Of a stretch of DNA of 64,000 nucleotides, positions 17,486 to 26,762 are shown piece by piece. This DNA comes from Candidatus Dechloromonas phosphoritropha (GTDB taxonomy: Bacteria > Pseudomonadota > Gammaproteobacteria > Burkholderiales > Rhodocyclaceae). The stretch covers positions 496,001 to 560,000 of the forward strand of contig JADKGN010000005.1 of the NCBI GenBank assembly GCA_016722705.1, written 5' to 3'. The position numbers and the translations under genes are program-made. The notes beneath the pieces were generated by a model. That model worked only from the letters and a program-made list of their open reading frames with translations. It was not told the origin of the DNA and made no database searches. How positions within the stretch are numbered: position 1 is the first letter of the stretch; each line of letters opens with the position of its first letter.

Positions 17486-20083
17486 GTGCTTGAAGCCTAT
17501 CGCGCCCACGTCGCCGAACGTGCAGCCCTTGGTATCCCCCCGCTGCCCCTCTCCAAACAACAGACCATCGAACTGGTCGCCCTGCTGAAGGACCCGCCTG
17601 CAGGCGAGGAATCGGCCCTGGTCGAGCTGCTCAGCTTTCGCGTGCCGGCCGGTGTCGATGACGCTGCCAAGGTCAAGGCCGAGTTCCTGGCCAAGGTTGC
17701 CAAGAATGAAGAACCCTGCGCCAGGATCTCCAGGGAGATAGCCACCGAACTGCTCGGCACCATGCTCGGCGGTTACAACGTCAAGCCGCTGATTGACCTG
17801 CTGACCGACCCTGCCATCGGCGCCGTGGCGGCCAGGGGTCTGAAGCGCACCCTGCTGGTCTTCGACGCCTTCCACGATGTCGCCGAACTGGCCAAGGCCG
17901 GCAACGCCAATGCCCAGTCCGTGATGCAGTCCTGGGCCGACGGTGAGTGGTTTACCTCGCGTATCGATGTTCCTTCCTTCCAGACGCTGACCGTCTTCAA
18001 GGTCACCGGCGAAACCAATACCGACGACCTGTCACCGGCGCCCGACGCCTGGTCGCGTCCCGACATCCCGCTGCACGCGCTGGCCATGCTGAAGAACCCG
18101 CGGGCCGGCATCGAACCGGACGAGCCGGGCGCCCGTGGCCCGCTCAAGCAACTGGAAGCGCTGGCTGCCAAGGGCCACGTGATCGCCTACGTCGGCGATG
18201 TCGTCGGTACCGGATCATCGCGCAAATCCGCCACCAACTCGGTGCTGTGGTTCACCGGCGAGGACATTCCCTTCGTCCCCAACAAGCGTTTCGGCGGCGT
18301 CTGCCTTGGCTCCAAGATCGCTCCGATCTTCTTCAACACGATGGAAGATGCCGGCGCACTGCCGATCGAAATCGACGCCGGCCAGATGGACATGGGCGAC
18401 GAGATCAACCTCACGGTTGATCGGGAAACCGGCAAGGTCACCGCCACCAAGAACGGTACCGTGATCGCCGAATCGCAGCTCAAGACCCTGGTCATCCTCG
18501 ACGAAGTCCGCGCCGGTGGCCGCATTCCGCTGATCGTCGGGCGTGGCCTGACGACCAAGGCGCGCGAATTCCTTGGCCTGCCGCAGAGCACCCTGTTCCG
18601 CCTGCCGCAGGATCCGGTCGACAGCGGCAAGGGCTTCTCGCTGGCCCAGAAGATGGTCGGCCGCGCCTGCGGCCTGCCGGAAGGCAAGGGTATCCGTCCG
18701 GGCACCTATTGCGAGCCCAAGATGACCACCGTCGGTTCGCAAGACACGACCGGCCCGATGACCCGCGACGAACTCAAGGATCTGGCCTGCCTCGGCTTCT
18801 CGGCCGACCTCGTCATGCAGTCTTTCTGCCACACCGCCGCCTATCCCAAGCTGGTCGACGTCAAGACGCACCGCGAACTGCCGTCGTTCATCTCGACCCG
18901 TGGCGGCGTCTCGCTGCGCCCCGGCGACGGCATCATCCACTCCTGGCTGAACCGCCTGCTGTTGCCGGATACCGTCGGCACCGGCGGCGACTCGCACACC
19001 CGCTTCCCGATCGGCATCTCGTTCCCGGCCGGTTCCGGTCTGGTCGCCTTCGCCGCCGCCACCGGCGTCATGCCGCTCGACATGCCGGAATCGGTGCTGG
19101 TTCGCTTCAAGGGCAAGATGCAGGACGGCATCACGCTGCGCGATCTGGTCAACGCCATTCCCTACTATGCGATCAAGGCCGGCCTGCTGACAGTCGAGAA
19201 GAAGGGCAAGATCAACGTCTTCTCCGGCCGCATCCTCGAAATCGAAGGGCTGCCCGATCTCAAGATCGAGCAGGCATTCGAGCTTTCCGACGCCGCCGCC
19301 GAGCGTTCCGCCGCCGCCTGTTCGGTGCACCTCAACAAGGAGCCGATGGTCGAGTACATGAGCTCGAACATCACCCTGATGAAGTGGATGATCGCCGAAG
19401 GCTACCAGGATGCCCGCACCCTGAAGCGCCGCATCATCGCCATGGAAGACTGGATCGCCAACGGCACGCTGCTGCAGCCGGATGCCGACGCCGAATACGC
19501 GGCGGTAATCGAGATCGATCTCGCCGACGTCAAGGAACCGATCCTCGCTTGCCCGAACGACCCGGACGACGCCAAGCTGCTCTCCGAAGTCGCCGGCGAC
19601 AAGATCGACGAAGTCTTCATCGGTTCGTGCATGACCAACATCGGTCACTTCCGCGCTGCCGCCAAGGTCCTCGAAGGCAAGTCGGATATCCCGACCCGCC
19701 TGTGGATTGCCCCGCCGACCAAGATGGATGCGCTGATCCTGACCGAAGAAGGCTACTACAGCATCCTCGGCAAGTCCGGCGCGCGCATGGAAATGCCGGG
19801 CTGTTCGCTGTGCATGGGCAACCAGGCGCAGATCAAGAGGGGCAGCACGGCGATCTCGACCTCGACGCGCAACTTCCCGAACCGCCTAGGCATCGACACC
19901 CGCGTCTACCTCGGTTCCGCCGAACTGGCCGCCATGTGCGCGCTGGCCGGCCGCATCGTCACGGTCGCGGAATACATGGAGCAGATCAAGCTGGTCAATG
20001 CCAAGGCAGCCGAAGTCTATCGCTACATGAACTTCGACAAGATTGCAGAATTCGTGGAAGTGGCGGAAACCGTCGAGATGTAA
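17486..20083 (+). CDS. acnB: Aconitate hydratase B
   Basis: 865 aa, the usual AcnB length. Isomerises citrate and isocitrate in the TCA cycle; many homologues also act as 2-methylisocitrate dehydratase. The order typical of AcnB is seen: an N-terminal HEAT-like domain (MLEAYRAHVAERAALGIPPLPL), then the swivel domain (GDVVGTGSSRKSATNSVLW), then the catalytic core. Cluster cysteines lie in SFCHTAAYP, GSCMTNIGH and GCSLCMGNQ. Start is GTG at 17486 after GAAAGGAAG. The last 549 bp occur again at 25385-25933. A terminator follows. Confidence 0.97.
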   Translation: MLEAYRAHVAERAALGIPPLPLSKQQTIELVALLKDPPAGEESALVELLSFRVPAGVDDAAKVKAEFLAKVAKNEEPCARISREIATELLGTMLGGYNVKPLIDLLTDPAIGAVAARGLKRTLLVFDAFHDVAELAKAGNANAQSVMQSWADGEWFTSRIDVPSFQTLTVFKVTGETNTDDLSPAPDAWSRPDIPLHALAMLKNPRAGIEPDEPGARGPLKQLEALAAKGHVIAYVGDVVGTGSSRKSATNSVLWFTGEDIPFVPNKRFGGVCLGSKIAPIFFNTMEDAGALPIEIDAGQMDMGDEINLTVDRETGKVTATKNGTVIAESQLKTLVILDEVRAGGRIPLIVGRGLTTKAREFLGLPQSTLFRLPQDPVDSGKGFSLAQKMVGRACGLPEGKGIRPGTYCEPKMTTVGSQDTTGPMTRDELKDLACLGFSADLVMQSFCHTAAYPKLVDVKTHRELPSFISTRGGVSLRPGDGIIHSWLNRLLLPDTVGTGGDSHTRFPIGISFPAGSGLVAFAAATGVMPLDMPESVLVRFKGKMQDGITLRDLVNAIPYYAIKAGLLTVEKKGKINVFSGRILEIEGLPDLKIEQAFELSDAAAERSAAACSVHLNKEPMVEYMSSNITLMKWMIAEGYQDARTLKRRIIAMEDWIANGTLLQPDADAEYAAVIEIDLADVKEPILACPNDPDDAKLLSEVAGDKIDEVFIGSCMTNIGHFRAAAKVLEGKSDIPTRLWIAPPTKMDALILTEEGYYSILGKSGARMEMPGCSLCMGNQAQIKRGSTAISTSTRNFPNRLGIDTRVYLGSAELAAMCALAGRIVTVAEYMEQIKLVNAKAAEVYRYMNFDKIAEFVEVAETVEM

Positions 20084-20151
20084 GTTGTGAAAATCAACGC
20101 TTTTTGAGCGTCGACCGCGCCCGTAGGAAGTGCCCTTGGGGTGCAACAAAG

Positions 20152-20183
20152 AGCCCCCGCCAGTTTCCCGGCGGGGGCTTTTG
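20152..20183 (+). terminator. Rho-independent terminator of acnB
   Basis: Ten-base perfect GC-rich stem (AGCCCCCGCC / GGCGGGGGCT) with an 8-base loop, followed by TTTT, 68 bp after the acnB stop. Confidence 0.9.
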
Positions 20184-20518
20184 GCCTATGTTAGAAGAAC
20201 TGCCATCCAGTCGGAGATATCAGCCGCTCAACGCGTGCGCGCCCGTCGGCAGGTCGTATCGTGCTTGCGCGGACTTCCCTGAAAAATTTTGGCAACCGCC
20301 TGCAGCACACGGTCACCTTGGTTGCGTCCGCCGGTGGCGTTGAATTTCCTAATCACCTGGAGCGTGAGGTGATCCATCAGATTCATACATATCTGCGCGT
20401 GAGGCGACAACGCCGCTTCATCTGCTACCGGCGGAGGGGGCGCCGCTTTGGGTGTTGCGTGAGGCCGGCCTTGCCGATACCGACCTGCAACTCAACTGAG
20501 ATCAGACTATGGGTTCGA
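20184..20518. other. Degenerate region downstream of acnB
   Basis: No complete gene. A short open plus frame (20368-20499) reads HLLPAEGAPLWVLREAGLAD and looks like a C-terminal relic of a protein that I cannot name. It has no start or ribosome site. The rest appears to be non-coding. Confidence 0.4.
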
Positions 20519-20749
20519 TCAGCGCACTGCGTGGTAGGGCCAGTCCAGCAACTCTGCTCGATGTTCGCTGGCCCACTTCAACACCATCCTCATCTCCCAT
20601 AGTGGCATCCGGCCTTCGACGGTTTCAAGCGTTGGAATATCAATCAGCGCTTTGAGTTCCACATAGAGAGAATAAAAATGCGGCAGATCATGTTCGGCAT
20701 GAATTAATGTTTGGATCAGAATACTGAAGAAGCGGCTAATGGTAGGCAT
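20519..20749 (-). CDS. DUF4160-family protein
   Basis: 76 aa starting MPTISRFFSILI. The pattern MPTISRF, DLPHFYSLYVELKALIDIPTLETVEG, MVLKWASEHRAELLD fits DUF4160, short proteins often found beside a DUF2442 gene in putative toxin-antitoxin-like pairs. I see no DUF2442 partner on either side. Compared with relatives, the usual HF(H)xxY motif has become HFYSLY. An open frame extends 19 codons upstream, but the family begins at MPTIS. The region around it is degenerate, so it may be a leftover. Confidence 0.65.
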   Translation of the reverse strand: MPTISRFFSILIQTLIHAEHDLPHFYSLYVELKALIDIPTLETVEGRMPLWEMRMVLKWASEHRAELLDWPYHAVR

Positions 20750-20849
20750 GGAATTCGAAAAGGTATAGCTGGAATTATGGTCTGATCCCTTGCTCAGGTT
20801 TGCCACCTTGCGGCCATAGTCGCCTCTGCAGCTTTAGCACCACTACAAC

Positions 20850-23800
20850 TCAGGCAGCCAACAGGAGCTCGATTTCCGCATCGAATATTTCGTCCAGTTC
20901 ATCATTTGCTGGCTGCCGTCCAACGCCAGCGGAACTGATGCCGAAACCATTCCGAACGAGTTCGAAAACGCGAACTTCCCCGAATTTCATCTGGCTCTGC
21001 CGACCACCGAGCACGCGCGCCAGGTTGCCCGCCTGGTCGCCGCGATTCTGCGCCGCCTCCACGTGCAGGCGTATCAGGTCAAGCGGTATCACGTTGGCGG
21101 GTAGCGCGGAAAGTATTGTTCGAGCTGCCTCGAACTCTCTCTCGCGAAGCGCCACCAAGGCCAGTCCGCTCCGGAATGCAGCTGGGTCCCGCGGCGCAAG
21201 AACTGCTTTCAGCCCCAGTTCGAGCGCAACCCGTGCATCTCCGAGACGGCCCAGATCAAGCAGTATCATCGCGCGCAAATGCAGGTCGTAAGTATCTTGG
21301 GGCGTCACTAGACTGCCCGAACGGTCGCTCAATAGTTCAAGCGCCTCGACATGGCGTTTTTGTTTGCGCAACACATTGGCCAAGCCGTTGACAGCGATGC
21401 GATCATTCGGCCAGCGCGCCGTGTTTTGCCGGTACTGCGTTTCCGCCGCCTCCAGTTCGCCGCGCGCCTTCAGAACGTCCGCCAGACCGTTGGCCGATAC
21501 TTCGTCATTCGGCCAGCGCGCCGTGTTTTGCCGGTACTGCGTTTCCGCCGCCTCCAGTTCGCCGCGCGCCTTCAGAACGTCCGCCAGACCGTTGGCCGAT
21601 ACTTCGTCATTCGGCCAGCGCGCCGTGTTTTGCCGGTACTGCGTTTCCGCCGCCTCCAGTTCGCCGCGCGCCTTCAGAACGTCCGCCAGACCGCACGCCG
21701 ATACTTCGTTATTCGGCCAGCGCGCCGTGTTTTGCCGGTACTGCGTTTCCGCCGCCTCCAGTTCGCCGCGCGCCTTCAGAACGTCCGCCAGACCGTTGGC
21801 CGATACTTCGTCATTCGGCCAGCGCGCCGTGTTTTGCCGGTACTGCGTTTCCGCCGCCTCCAGTTCGCCGCGCGCCTTCAGAACGTCCGCCAGACCGCAC
21901 GCCGATACTTCGTTATTCGGCCAGCGCGCCGTGTTTTGCCGGTACTGCGTTTCCGCCGCCTCCAGTTCGCCGCGCGCCTTCAGAACGTCCGCCAGACCGT
22001 TGGCCGATACTTCGTTATTCGGCCAGCGCGCCGTGTTTTGCCGGTACTGCGTTTCCGCCGCCTCCAGTTCGCCGCGCGCCTTCAGAACGTCCGCCAGACC
22101 GCACGCCGATACTTCGTTATTCGGCCAGCGCGCCGTGTTTTGCCGGTACTGCGTTTCCGCCGCCTCCAGTTCGCCGCGCGCCTTCAGAACGTCCGCCAGA
22201 CCGTTGGCCGATACTTCGTTATTCGGCCAGCGCGCCGTGTTTTGCCGGTACTGCGTTTCCGCCGCCTCCAGTTCGCCGCGCGCCTTCAGAACGTCCGCCA
22301 GACCGTTGGCCGATACTTCGTTATTCGGCCAGCGCGCCGTGTTTTGCCGGTACTGCGTTTCCGCCGCCTCCAGTTCGCCGCGCGCCTTCAGAACGTCCGC
22401 CAGACCGTTGGCCGATACTTCGTTATTCGGCCAGCGCGCCGTGTTTTGCCGGTACTGCGTTTCCGCCGCCTCCAGTTCGCCGCGCGCCTTCAGAACGTCC
22501 GCCAGACCGTTGGCCGATACTTCGTTATTCGGCCAGCGCGCCGTGTTTTGCCGGTACTGCGTTTCCGCCGCCTCCAGTTCGCCGCGCGCCTTCAGAACGT
22601 CCGCCAGACCGTTGGCCGATACTTCGTCGTCGTGATTCTCGCGACAGGCCTCGCGCAACAATCTTTCCGCCCATTCCAACTCGCCGAAACGTTGCACGAT
22701 GGTCGCCGCATTGGCCAGAGTCTTGGCCGTATGTAGATATCGGTCTGCAAGCGGTGAGTTGCGCTGCTGTTCGAGCAATTCGTCGAGGAAACGCCGCGCA
22801 GCAGCATCGTCGCCTTCGCTCAGGCGGCGTTCGATTTCCGTTAGCGTTCGGTTGACAGCTTCCAAGCGCGCCAGACGATCAATGGATCCCCTGCGTGCAG
22901 GACGGTTGTTGTAACCCGATCCGGCCCATTCCTCGCCTTCGTGTTGCGTCATGCTGGAAACGGTTCTTTTACCGGTTGGCCACAGGTGCTCGAGCAATCT
23001 GTTGAGTAAGGTGCGAACTGCTTGCGGCGGCTGGCCGGCAATAGTTGGTGGTGAAAAAACAAGGCCGTTAATTAAGTTCCTCGCTTCGTCCGCAGCACCG
23101 CGCTGAAGAATGTCGCGCAATTTTTCTTGATCGCTGACCTGCATTGCTGCGACAAGCGCGTCCAAGTCGTCCGGCAACAGCGGCATTTCTTCGTGCGCTT
23201 TGGGTTCCAGGCCGGGCCAGGTGCGAGTCGCGACATCCTGCAACAGTTCTGGCCATTTCGCCCAAGCGGGTGACAGATAGCTGACCCAGGTGAGCGGATC
23301 GAGCGGATAGGCATTGCCTAGGCGCCACAGCGCCATCTCCAGCAGTGCTATGGCTTCGGGATGGCGTTCGATGCTCCCATGCAGAGCCCGCAATCCCTTG
23401 TCGAGACTGGACAGCGTGTCTTGCAGGTCGGCGTCGAAATCCAAGGTAGCGAGCAAGCCGTGCCAAGCTTCGAGCAATTCGGTTCGGCGCGCCGGATTCC
23501 AGTTGCGCCCCCGCTCCTCCAGCAAATCCATCCAGTAAGCGCGCAATTCGCTGCCGCTCTGTTGTTCGGCAAGGGCGCGGCGCAACTGGAAACCCACACG
23601 ATTGTTGGAACTGGCAAGCACCACGTCACGCTGGAAACCAATTTCATGGAAACGCTGCAAGCCAACGAACAATTCTTCTTGGCGGGGTAGTGCTGAGGCC
23701 AACAGGAACAGGTTGAAAACGTAGGTTTCGTCTTCCAGGTAACAGCGCTCGAATGCCTGCGTGCTACCGCCAGCAATCGCCGCGCCTTCCAGCGCGGCGA

Positions 23801-24053
23801 GCCGTTGCTCCAGCGCATCTGTGCGCCGTTGGATCAAACGGGCCAGCAGGCGAGCGATGCGCCGCGCCAGATTGGCGTAGCGGTCGCCAGCCTCAAGCGC
23901 ATCGTGGATTTGTTCCGCCGCTTCGGCATCATGCGTAGTGGCGGGCAAGCCTGCACCACTCAACAACGCTTGAAGCGCTTCTGCCTTGCCACTGTTAGCG
24001 ATGTGGACTAGCTGGTCGCGCAGGATGGCCCGTGCGGCTTGAGTGATATTCAT
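20850..24053 (-). CDS. Large TPR protein with 12 near-identical repeats
   Basis: 1067 aa. Residues 1-476 are helical and of unknown family (for example FERCYLEDETYVFNLFLLASAL, WVSYLSPAWAKWPELL). Residues 477-884 are 12 tandem 34-residue TPR units, each reading GLADVLKARGELEAAETQYR with a NTARWPN end, varying only at an N/C and an N/D position. Residues 885-1067 are a diverged TPR tail ending DELDEIFDAEIELLLAA. There is no signal peptide or membrane span. TPR arrays bind proteins; the partner may be the protein encoded just upstream, whose stop overlaps this ATG (ATGA). I do not recognise the N-terminal domain, so the function is unknown. The unit lies between two copies of the acnB 3' end. 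Confidence 0.85.
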   Translation of the reverse strand: MNITQAARAILRDQLVHIANSGKAEALQALLSGAGLPATTHDAEAAEQIHDALEAGDRYANLARRIARLLARLIQRRTDALEQRLAALEGAAIAGGSTQAFERCYLEDETYVFNLFLLASALPRQEELFVGLQRFHEIGFQRDVVLASSNNRVGFQLRRALAEQQSGSELRAYWMDLLEERGRNWNPARRTELLEAWHGLLATLDFDADLQDTLSSLDKGLRALHGSIERHPEAIALLEMALWRLGNAYPLDPLTWVSYLSPAWAKWPELLQDVATRTWPGLEPKAHEEMPLLPDDLDALVAAMQVSDQEKLRDILQRGAADEARNLINGLVFSPPTIAGQPPQAVRTLLNRLLEHLWPTGKRTVSSMTQHEGEEWAGSGYNNRPARRGSIDRLARLEAVNRTLTEIERRLSEGDDAAARRFLDELLEQQRNSPLADRYLHTAKTLANAATIVQRFGELEWAERLLREACRENHDDEVSANGLADVLKARGELEAAETQYRQNTARWPNNEVSANGLADVLKARGELEAAETQYRQNTARWPNNEVSANGLADVLKARGELEAAETQYRQNTARWPNNEVSANGLADVLKARGELEAAETQYRQNTARWPNNEVSANGLADVLKARGELEAAETQYRQNTARWPNNEVSACGLADVLKARGELEAAETQYRQNTARWPNNEVSANGLADVLKARGELEAAETQYRQNTARWPNNEVSACGLADVLKARGELEAAETQYRQNTARWPNDEVSANGLADVLKARGELEAAETQYRQNTARWPNNEVSACGLADVLKARGELEAAETQYRQNTARWPNDEVSANGLADVLKARGELEAAETQYRQNTARWPNDEVSANGLADVLKARGELEAAETQYRQNTARWPNDRIAVNGLANVLRKQKRHVEALELLSDRSGSLVTPQDTYDLHLRAMILLDLGRLGDARVALELGLKAVLAPRDPAAFRSGLALVALREREFEAARTILSALPANVIPLDLIRLHVEAAQNRGDQAGNLARVLGGRQSQMKFGEVRVFELVRNGFGISSAGVGRQPANDELDEIFDAEIELLLAA
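21402..22625 (-). repeat. Twelve 102-bp tandem repeats inside the TPR gene
   Basis: Exactly 12 units with constant 102-bp spacing (the same word occurs from 21421 to 22543 in 11 steps). By eye the units differ only in the codons for AN versus AC and for N versus D, so they are almost identical at DNA level. 102 is a multiple of three, so gain or loss of units would keep the frame. Confidence 0.95.
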
Positions 24054-25120
24054 GTCAATATGGCGTGCCGTTGCAACCAGGAACGAGCCGGGATCTCCGG
24101 CGGCTGATTCTGAACAAGCGCTTGGCCGTGCTCACGTCGCCTTTTCTGGAACCACGGTGCAATGTCATGCGGCCCTCGTACGACCACTGGAATGTTGACA
24201 ATCCTGCCAAAACCGATGCAGGCTTCGGCACTGATCTCACCCTTGAGCGGTGCGTGAATCAACTCGCGGACAACAGGTAGACCAGCCGCAAGCGGCATCG
24301 CTATGCCGTAGCTGGCCAGTGGTGGCGAGGGAAAGTGGAAGGCGTATGAACCGGCTTCGGCTACAGTCGGACGGTAGAGTTTGCCGGCCAACTCCGGCGA
24401 ATAACGCCAAGCCAGCATCCATTCGCCTTGTTCGACATGCCCTTGCCCGGTTTTCCTGACGGCATCCGTCCAGTCGAAAACGGCGCTCAGGTCCCCGATT
24501 TCATGAGAAAACGCTGCCCACCAATGGGGCTCGCTGTTACCAAGTCCGTCGGAAATTGCTTGCGCAAACTCCTTGATCGTATCCAACCCTTTTGTTTGTA
24601 GCGCGGTGACCAGTCTATCAATATCGCTGCCGCCTGGAGTCGCGGGAAGGCGAATGCCGGTCAAGCGAACAACAGCGATCTCGAAGTCCACTTTAGCGGC
24701 CACCGAAGGCTTCATGAGACGCCTCAGGAGACTATTTACGGATGCTAGGTGCAGAAGTCGATGGTTACGCGCGGGGCGCTCTTCAAACGGTATCAGATTG
24801 CTCCGGTTTGCGTTTTCGGCATAGTCAGCGCATGGCACTGCAGCGGGAGAACGACATAGGAAGTGCGCGAAATATTCAGAGATGGCGGCGTCGAAGCCTC
24901 CACCGGAACTCCCCGACGGGAAACAACCTGCACTTACTAGATGAGCTTCCCGTTCGGCATCTACCCGCACGTCCATGCGCCAGTTTTGCGCGAGCGGTGC
25001 ATGTCCGGGCATGCTGCTGCCTTGCAGCGTACCAAGCGCCGCAAGCCACGGATGGGAATTGCGAGCGCGGTCAAACAGAAAGCTCGCAGGTTGAGACGAA
25101 ACCAACGGAATTGGGACCAT
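24050..25120 (-). CDS. Unknown protein coupled to the TPR gene
   Basis: 356 aa, not recognised. It is soluble-looking, with a Ser/Gly-rich stretch (SAGCFPSGSSGGGFDAAISEYFAHFLC) and later segments such as EPHWWAAFSHEIGDLSAVFDW and YAFHFPSPPLASYGIAMPLAAGLP. No enzyme motif is obvious. The stop overlaps the ATG of the TPR gene (ATGA), implying a joint function. The proposed ATG at 25120 has no good ribosome site and lies about 265 bp from the acnB repeat copy, so the true start or an N-terminal truncation is uncertain. Confidence 0.7.
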   Translation of the reverse strand: MVPIPLVSSQPASFLFDRARNSHPWLAALGTLQGSSMPGHAPLAQNWRMDVRVDAEREAHLVSAGCFPSGSSGGGFDAAISEYFAHFLCRSPAAVPCADYAENANRSNLIPFEERPARNHRLLHLASVNSLLRRLMKPSVAAKVDFEIAVVRLTGIRLPATPGGSDIDRLVTALQTKGLDTIKEFAQAISDGLGNSEPHWWAAFSHEIGDLSAVFDWTDAVRKTGQGHVEQGEWMLAWRYSPELAGKLYRPTVAEAGSYAFHFPSPPLASYGIAMPLAAGLPVVRELIHAPLKGEISAEACIGFGRIVNIPVVVRGPHDIAPWFQKRRREHGQALVQNQPPEIPARSWLQRHAILT

Positions 25121-25384
25121 GGGGAGTGAGCAGTTTATGCTGAGTAACGGCGACTATCGCGAGTGCTAATTGACAAAACCTGTTTTCATTATCCTATTTT
25201 CCTCAGTTAGCTGCTAGCCCCAGCCACAGTGCGCGTGAATCGATGGAAACCCTGCACCGCACCCCGCTCTGGCTTTCTTCGAAGCAGTTGAGTCGCCGTC
25301 TCCCCAGAGCCAACTTTTCGTAAATGCGGTGCCCTAAATTTCCATCGGCGCAGCTATGTGAGGGATTGTCTGGCTAGAGCCACC

Positions 25385-25933
25385 GAGCCGATCCTCGCTT
25401 GCCCGAACGATCCGGACGACGCCAAGCTGCTGTCCGAAGTCGCCGGTGACAAGATCGAGGAAGTCTTCATCGGTTCGTGCATGACCAACATCGGCCACTT
25501 CCGTGCCGCCGCCAAGGTCCTCGAAGGCAAGTCGGACATCCCGACCCGCCTGTGGATCGCCCCGCCGACCAAGATGGATGCGCTGATCCTGACCGAAGAA
25601 GGCTACTACAGCATCCTCGGCAAGTCCGGTGCGCGCATGGAAATGCCCGGCTGTTCGCTGTGCATGGGCAACCAGGCGCAGATCAAGAGGGGCAGCACTG
25701 CGATCTCGACCTCGACGCGCAACTTCCCGAACCGCCTCGGCATCGACACCCGCGTCTACCTCGGTTCCGCCGAACTGGCCGCCATGTGCGCGCTGGCCGG
25801 CCGCATCGTCACGGTCGCGGAATACATGGAGCAGATCAAGCTGGTCAACGCCAAGGCCGCCGAAGTCTATCGCTACATGAACTTCGACAAGATTGCGGAA
25901 TTCGTGGAAGTGGCGGAAACCGTCGAGATGTAA
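25385..25933 (+). pseudogene. acnB: Second copy of the acnB 3' end
   Basis: These 549 bp align without gaps to 19535-20083, the last 182 codons and stop of acnB. I count 17 differences, of which 16 are silent and one gives Asp to Glu. There is no proper start or upstream domain, so it cannot make an active aconitase, although an open frame runs in from 25358. The excess of silent changes says that this stretch diverged while part of a working acnB, not after becoming a fragment. Confidence 0.92.
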
Positions 25934-25959
25934 CAAGCGAAAACCGTCGCCGGACTTTT

Positions 25960-26420
25960 CTGGGAATTTTGGCGTCGACCGCAACAATCCACCGTCGGCT
26001 CGTTGGCAACCGGCTGGCGGCTCCGCAGGCTGCGTTTGGGTACTGCTTGCCGTGGCGCAGCAGGGACATGGCGAACTGGCGCAGGGCCAACAGGGTCTGT
26101 GGTAGATGGTCCTTTTGCGCACCCGGCGCTCGTCGTCGCGGAAGCGGACATCGAGCACCCAATGCAGGCGATTTTCCACCCGCCAGGGACGGTGTGCCGC
26201 CCAGACAAAGGTCTCGGCATTGGCGGTACCCTTCGAGCCGACGTACAACGTCCGCCAACTTCGGCCAGTGCTGCCGGATCGGGCGACCCAGCCGGGACAG
26301 GTTGCTGATCCACAACGCCTGTCGCGTCTCGATTCTCCCATGATCCTTCGCGAGCGTTTGCCATCGACTCACACACAGGGTAAGGTTTACCCGAGCCAAA
26401 GAGCAGTGATTTCGATTCGT
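25960..26420 (-). pseudogene. Relic of an ISAs1-family transposase
   Basis: C-terminal pieces of an ISAs1/H-repeat-type transposase are split between frames. KDHGRIETRQALWISNL and RPIRQHWPKLADVVRRLEG are in one frame, AAHRPWRVENRLHWVLDVRFRDDERRVR in a second, and TLLALRQFAMSLLRHGK in a third. At least two frameshifts and a missing N-terminus show that it is dead. The borders are approximate. It separates the acnB fragment from the DUF2249 gene. Confidence 0.75.
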
Positions 26421-26495
26421 ATCAAGGAAAGAGACCTGCTGCTTTGTCACAATTTCCATCGGCTGCCAATCCGGTAGCGTCGCTGAGGAATCCCA

Positions 26496-26762
26496 ATGGA
26501 ACCAATTCACGTCTGCAACCACACCACCCAGGAAGCTCTCTACCCTTTCGATGCACGCGGCATCGCCAAGCGTTTCCGCCACGCCGCGATTTTTGGTGCG
26601 CTCGATGCGCTGATGCCGGGTGAAACGATGCGCTTCTGCAACGACCATGATCCGCTGCCGCTGCTGGCCCAGTTGCAGCAACGCTACGGCGATCGTCTGG
26701 GCATCGAGTACAAGCAGCGCGAGCCGGGCGCCATCGTGATCGACTTTACCGTTGTGAGCTGA
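26496..26762 (+). CDS. DUF2249-domain protein
   Basis: 88 aa. The pattern FDARGIAKRFRHAAIFGALDALMPGETMRFCNDHDPLPLLAQLQ is typical of DUF2249, small proteins often found near nitric-oxide, denitrification or copper-handling genes in proteobacteria. The NDHDP motif may bind a metal, which is inference. A good GAGGAA site precedes the ATG. The next gene begins right after its stop. Confidence 0.85.
   Translation: MEPIHVCNHTTQEALYPFDARGIAKRFRHAAIFGALDALMPGETMRFCNDHDPLPLLAQLQQRYGDRLGIEYKQREPGAIVIDFTVVS

Noticed and set aside
18215..20343. Long frames of 477 and 544 codons overlapping acnB
   Set aside because: Both are shadows of acnB, which has full family similarity. The plus one is Arg/His-rich and runs through the acnB terminator.
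21402..22625. Possible CRISPR array
   Set aside because: Units are 102 bp, contiguous and coding, with no alternating unique spacers and no cas genes nearby.
21351..22736. Long plus-strand open frames (over 420 codons) across the TPR repeats
   Set aside because: They arise because one stop-free 102-bp unit is repeated 12 times. The minus strand encodes a proper TPR protein with coupled upstream gene; the plus frames are Arg/Pro-rich and show no family pattern.
25358..25933. Functional small gene from the second acnB copy
   Set aside because: It has only a C-terminal piece of AcnB without a ribosome site or the swivel and substrate domains; no independent product of this type is known to me.
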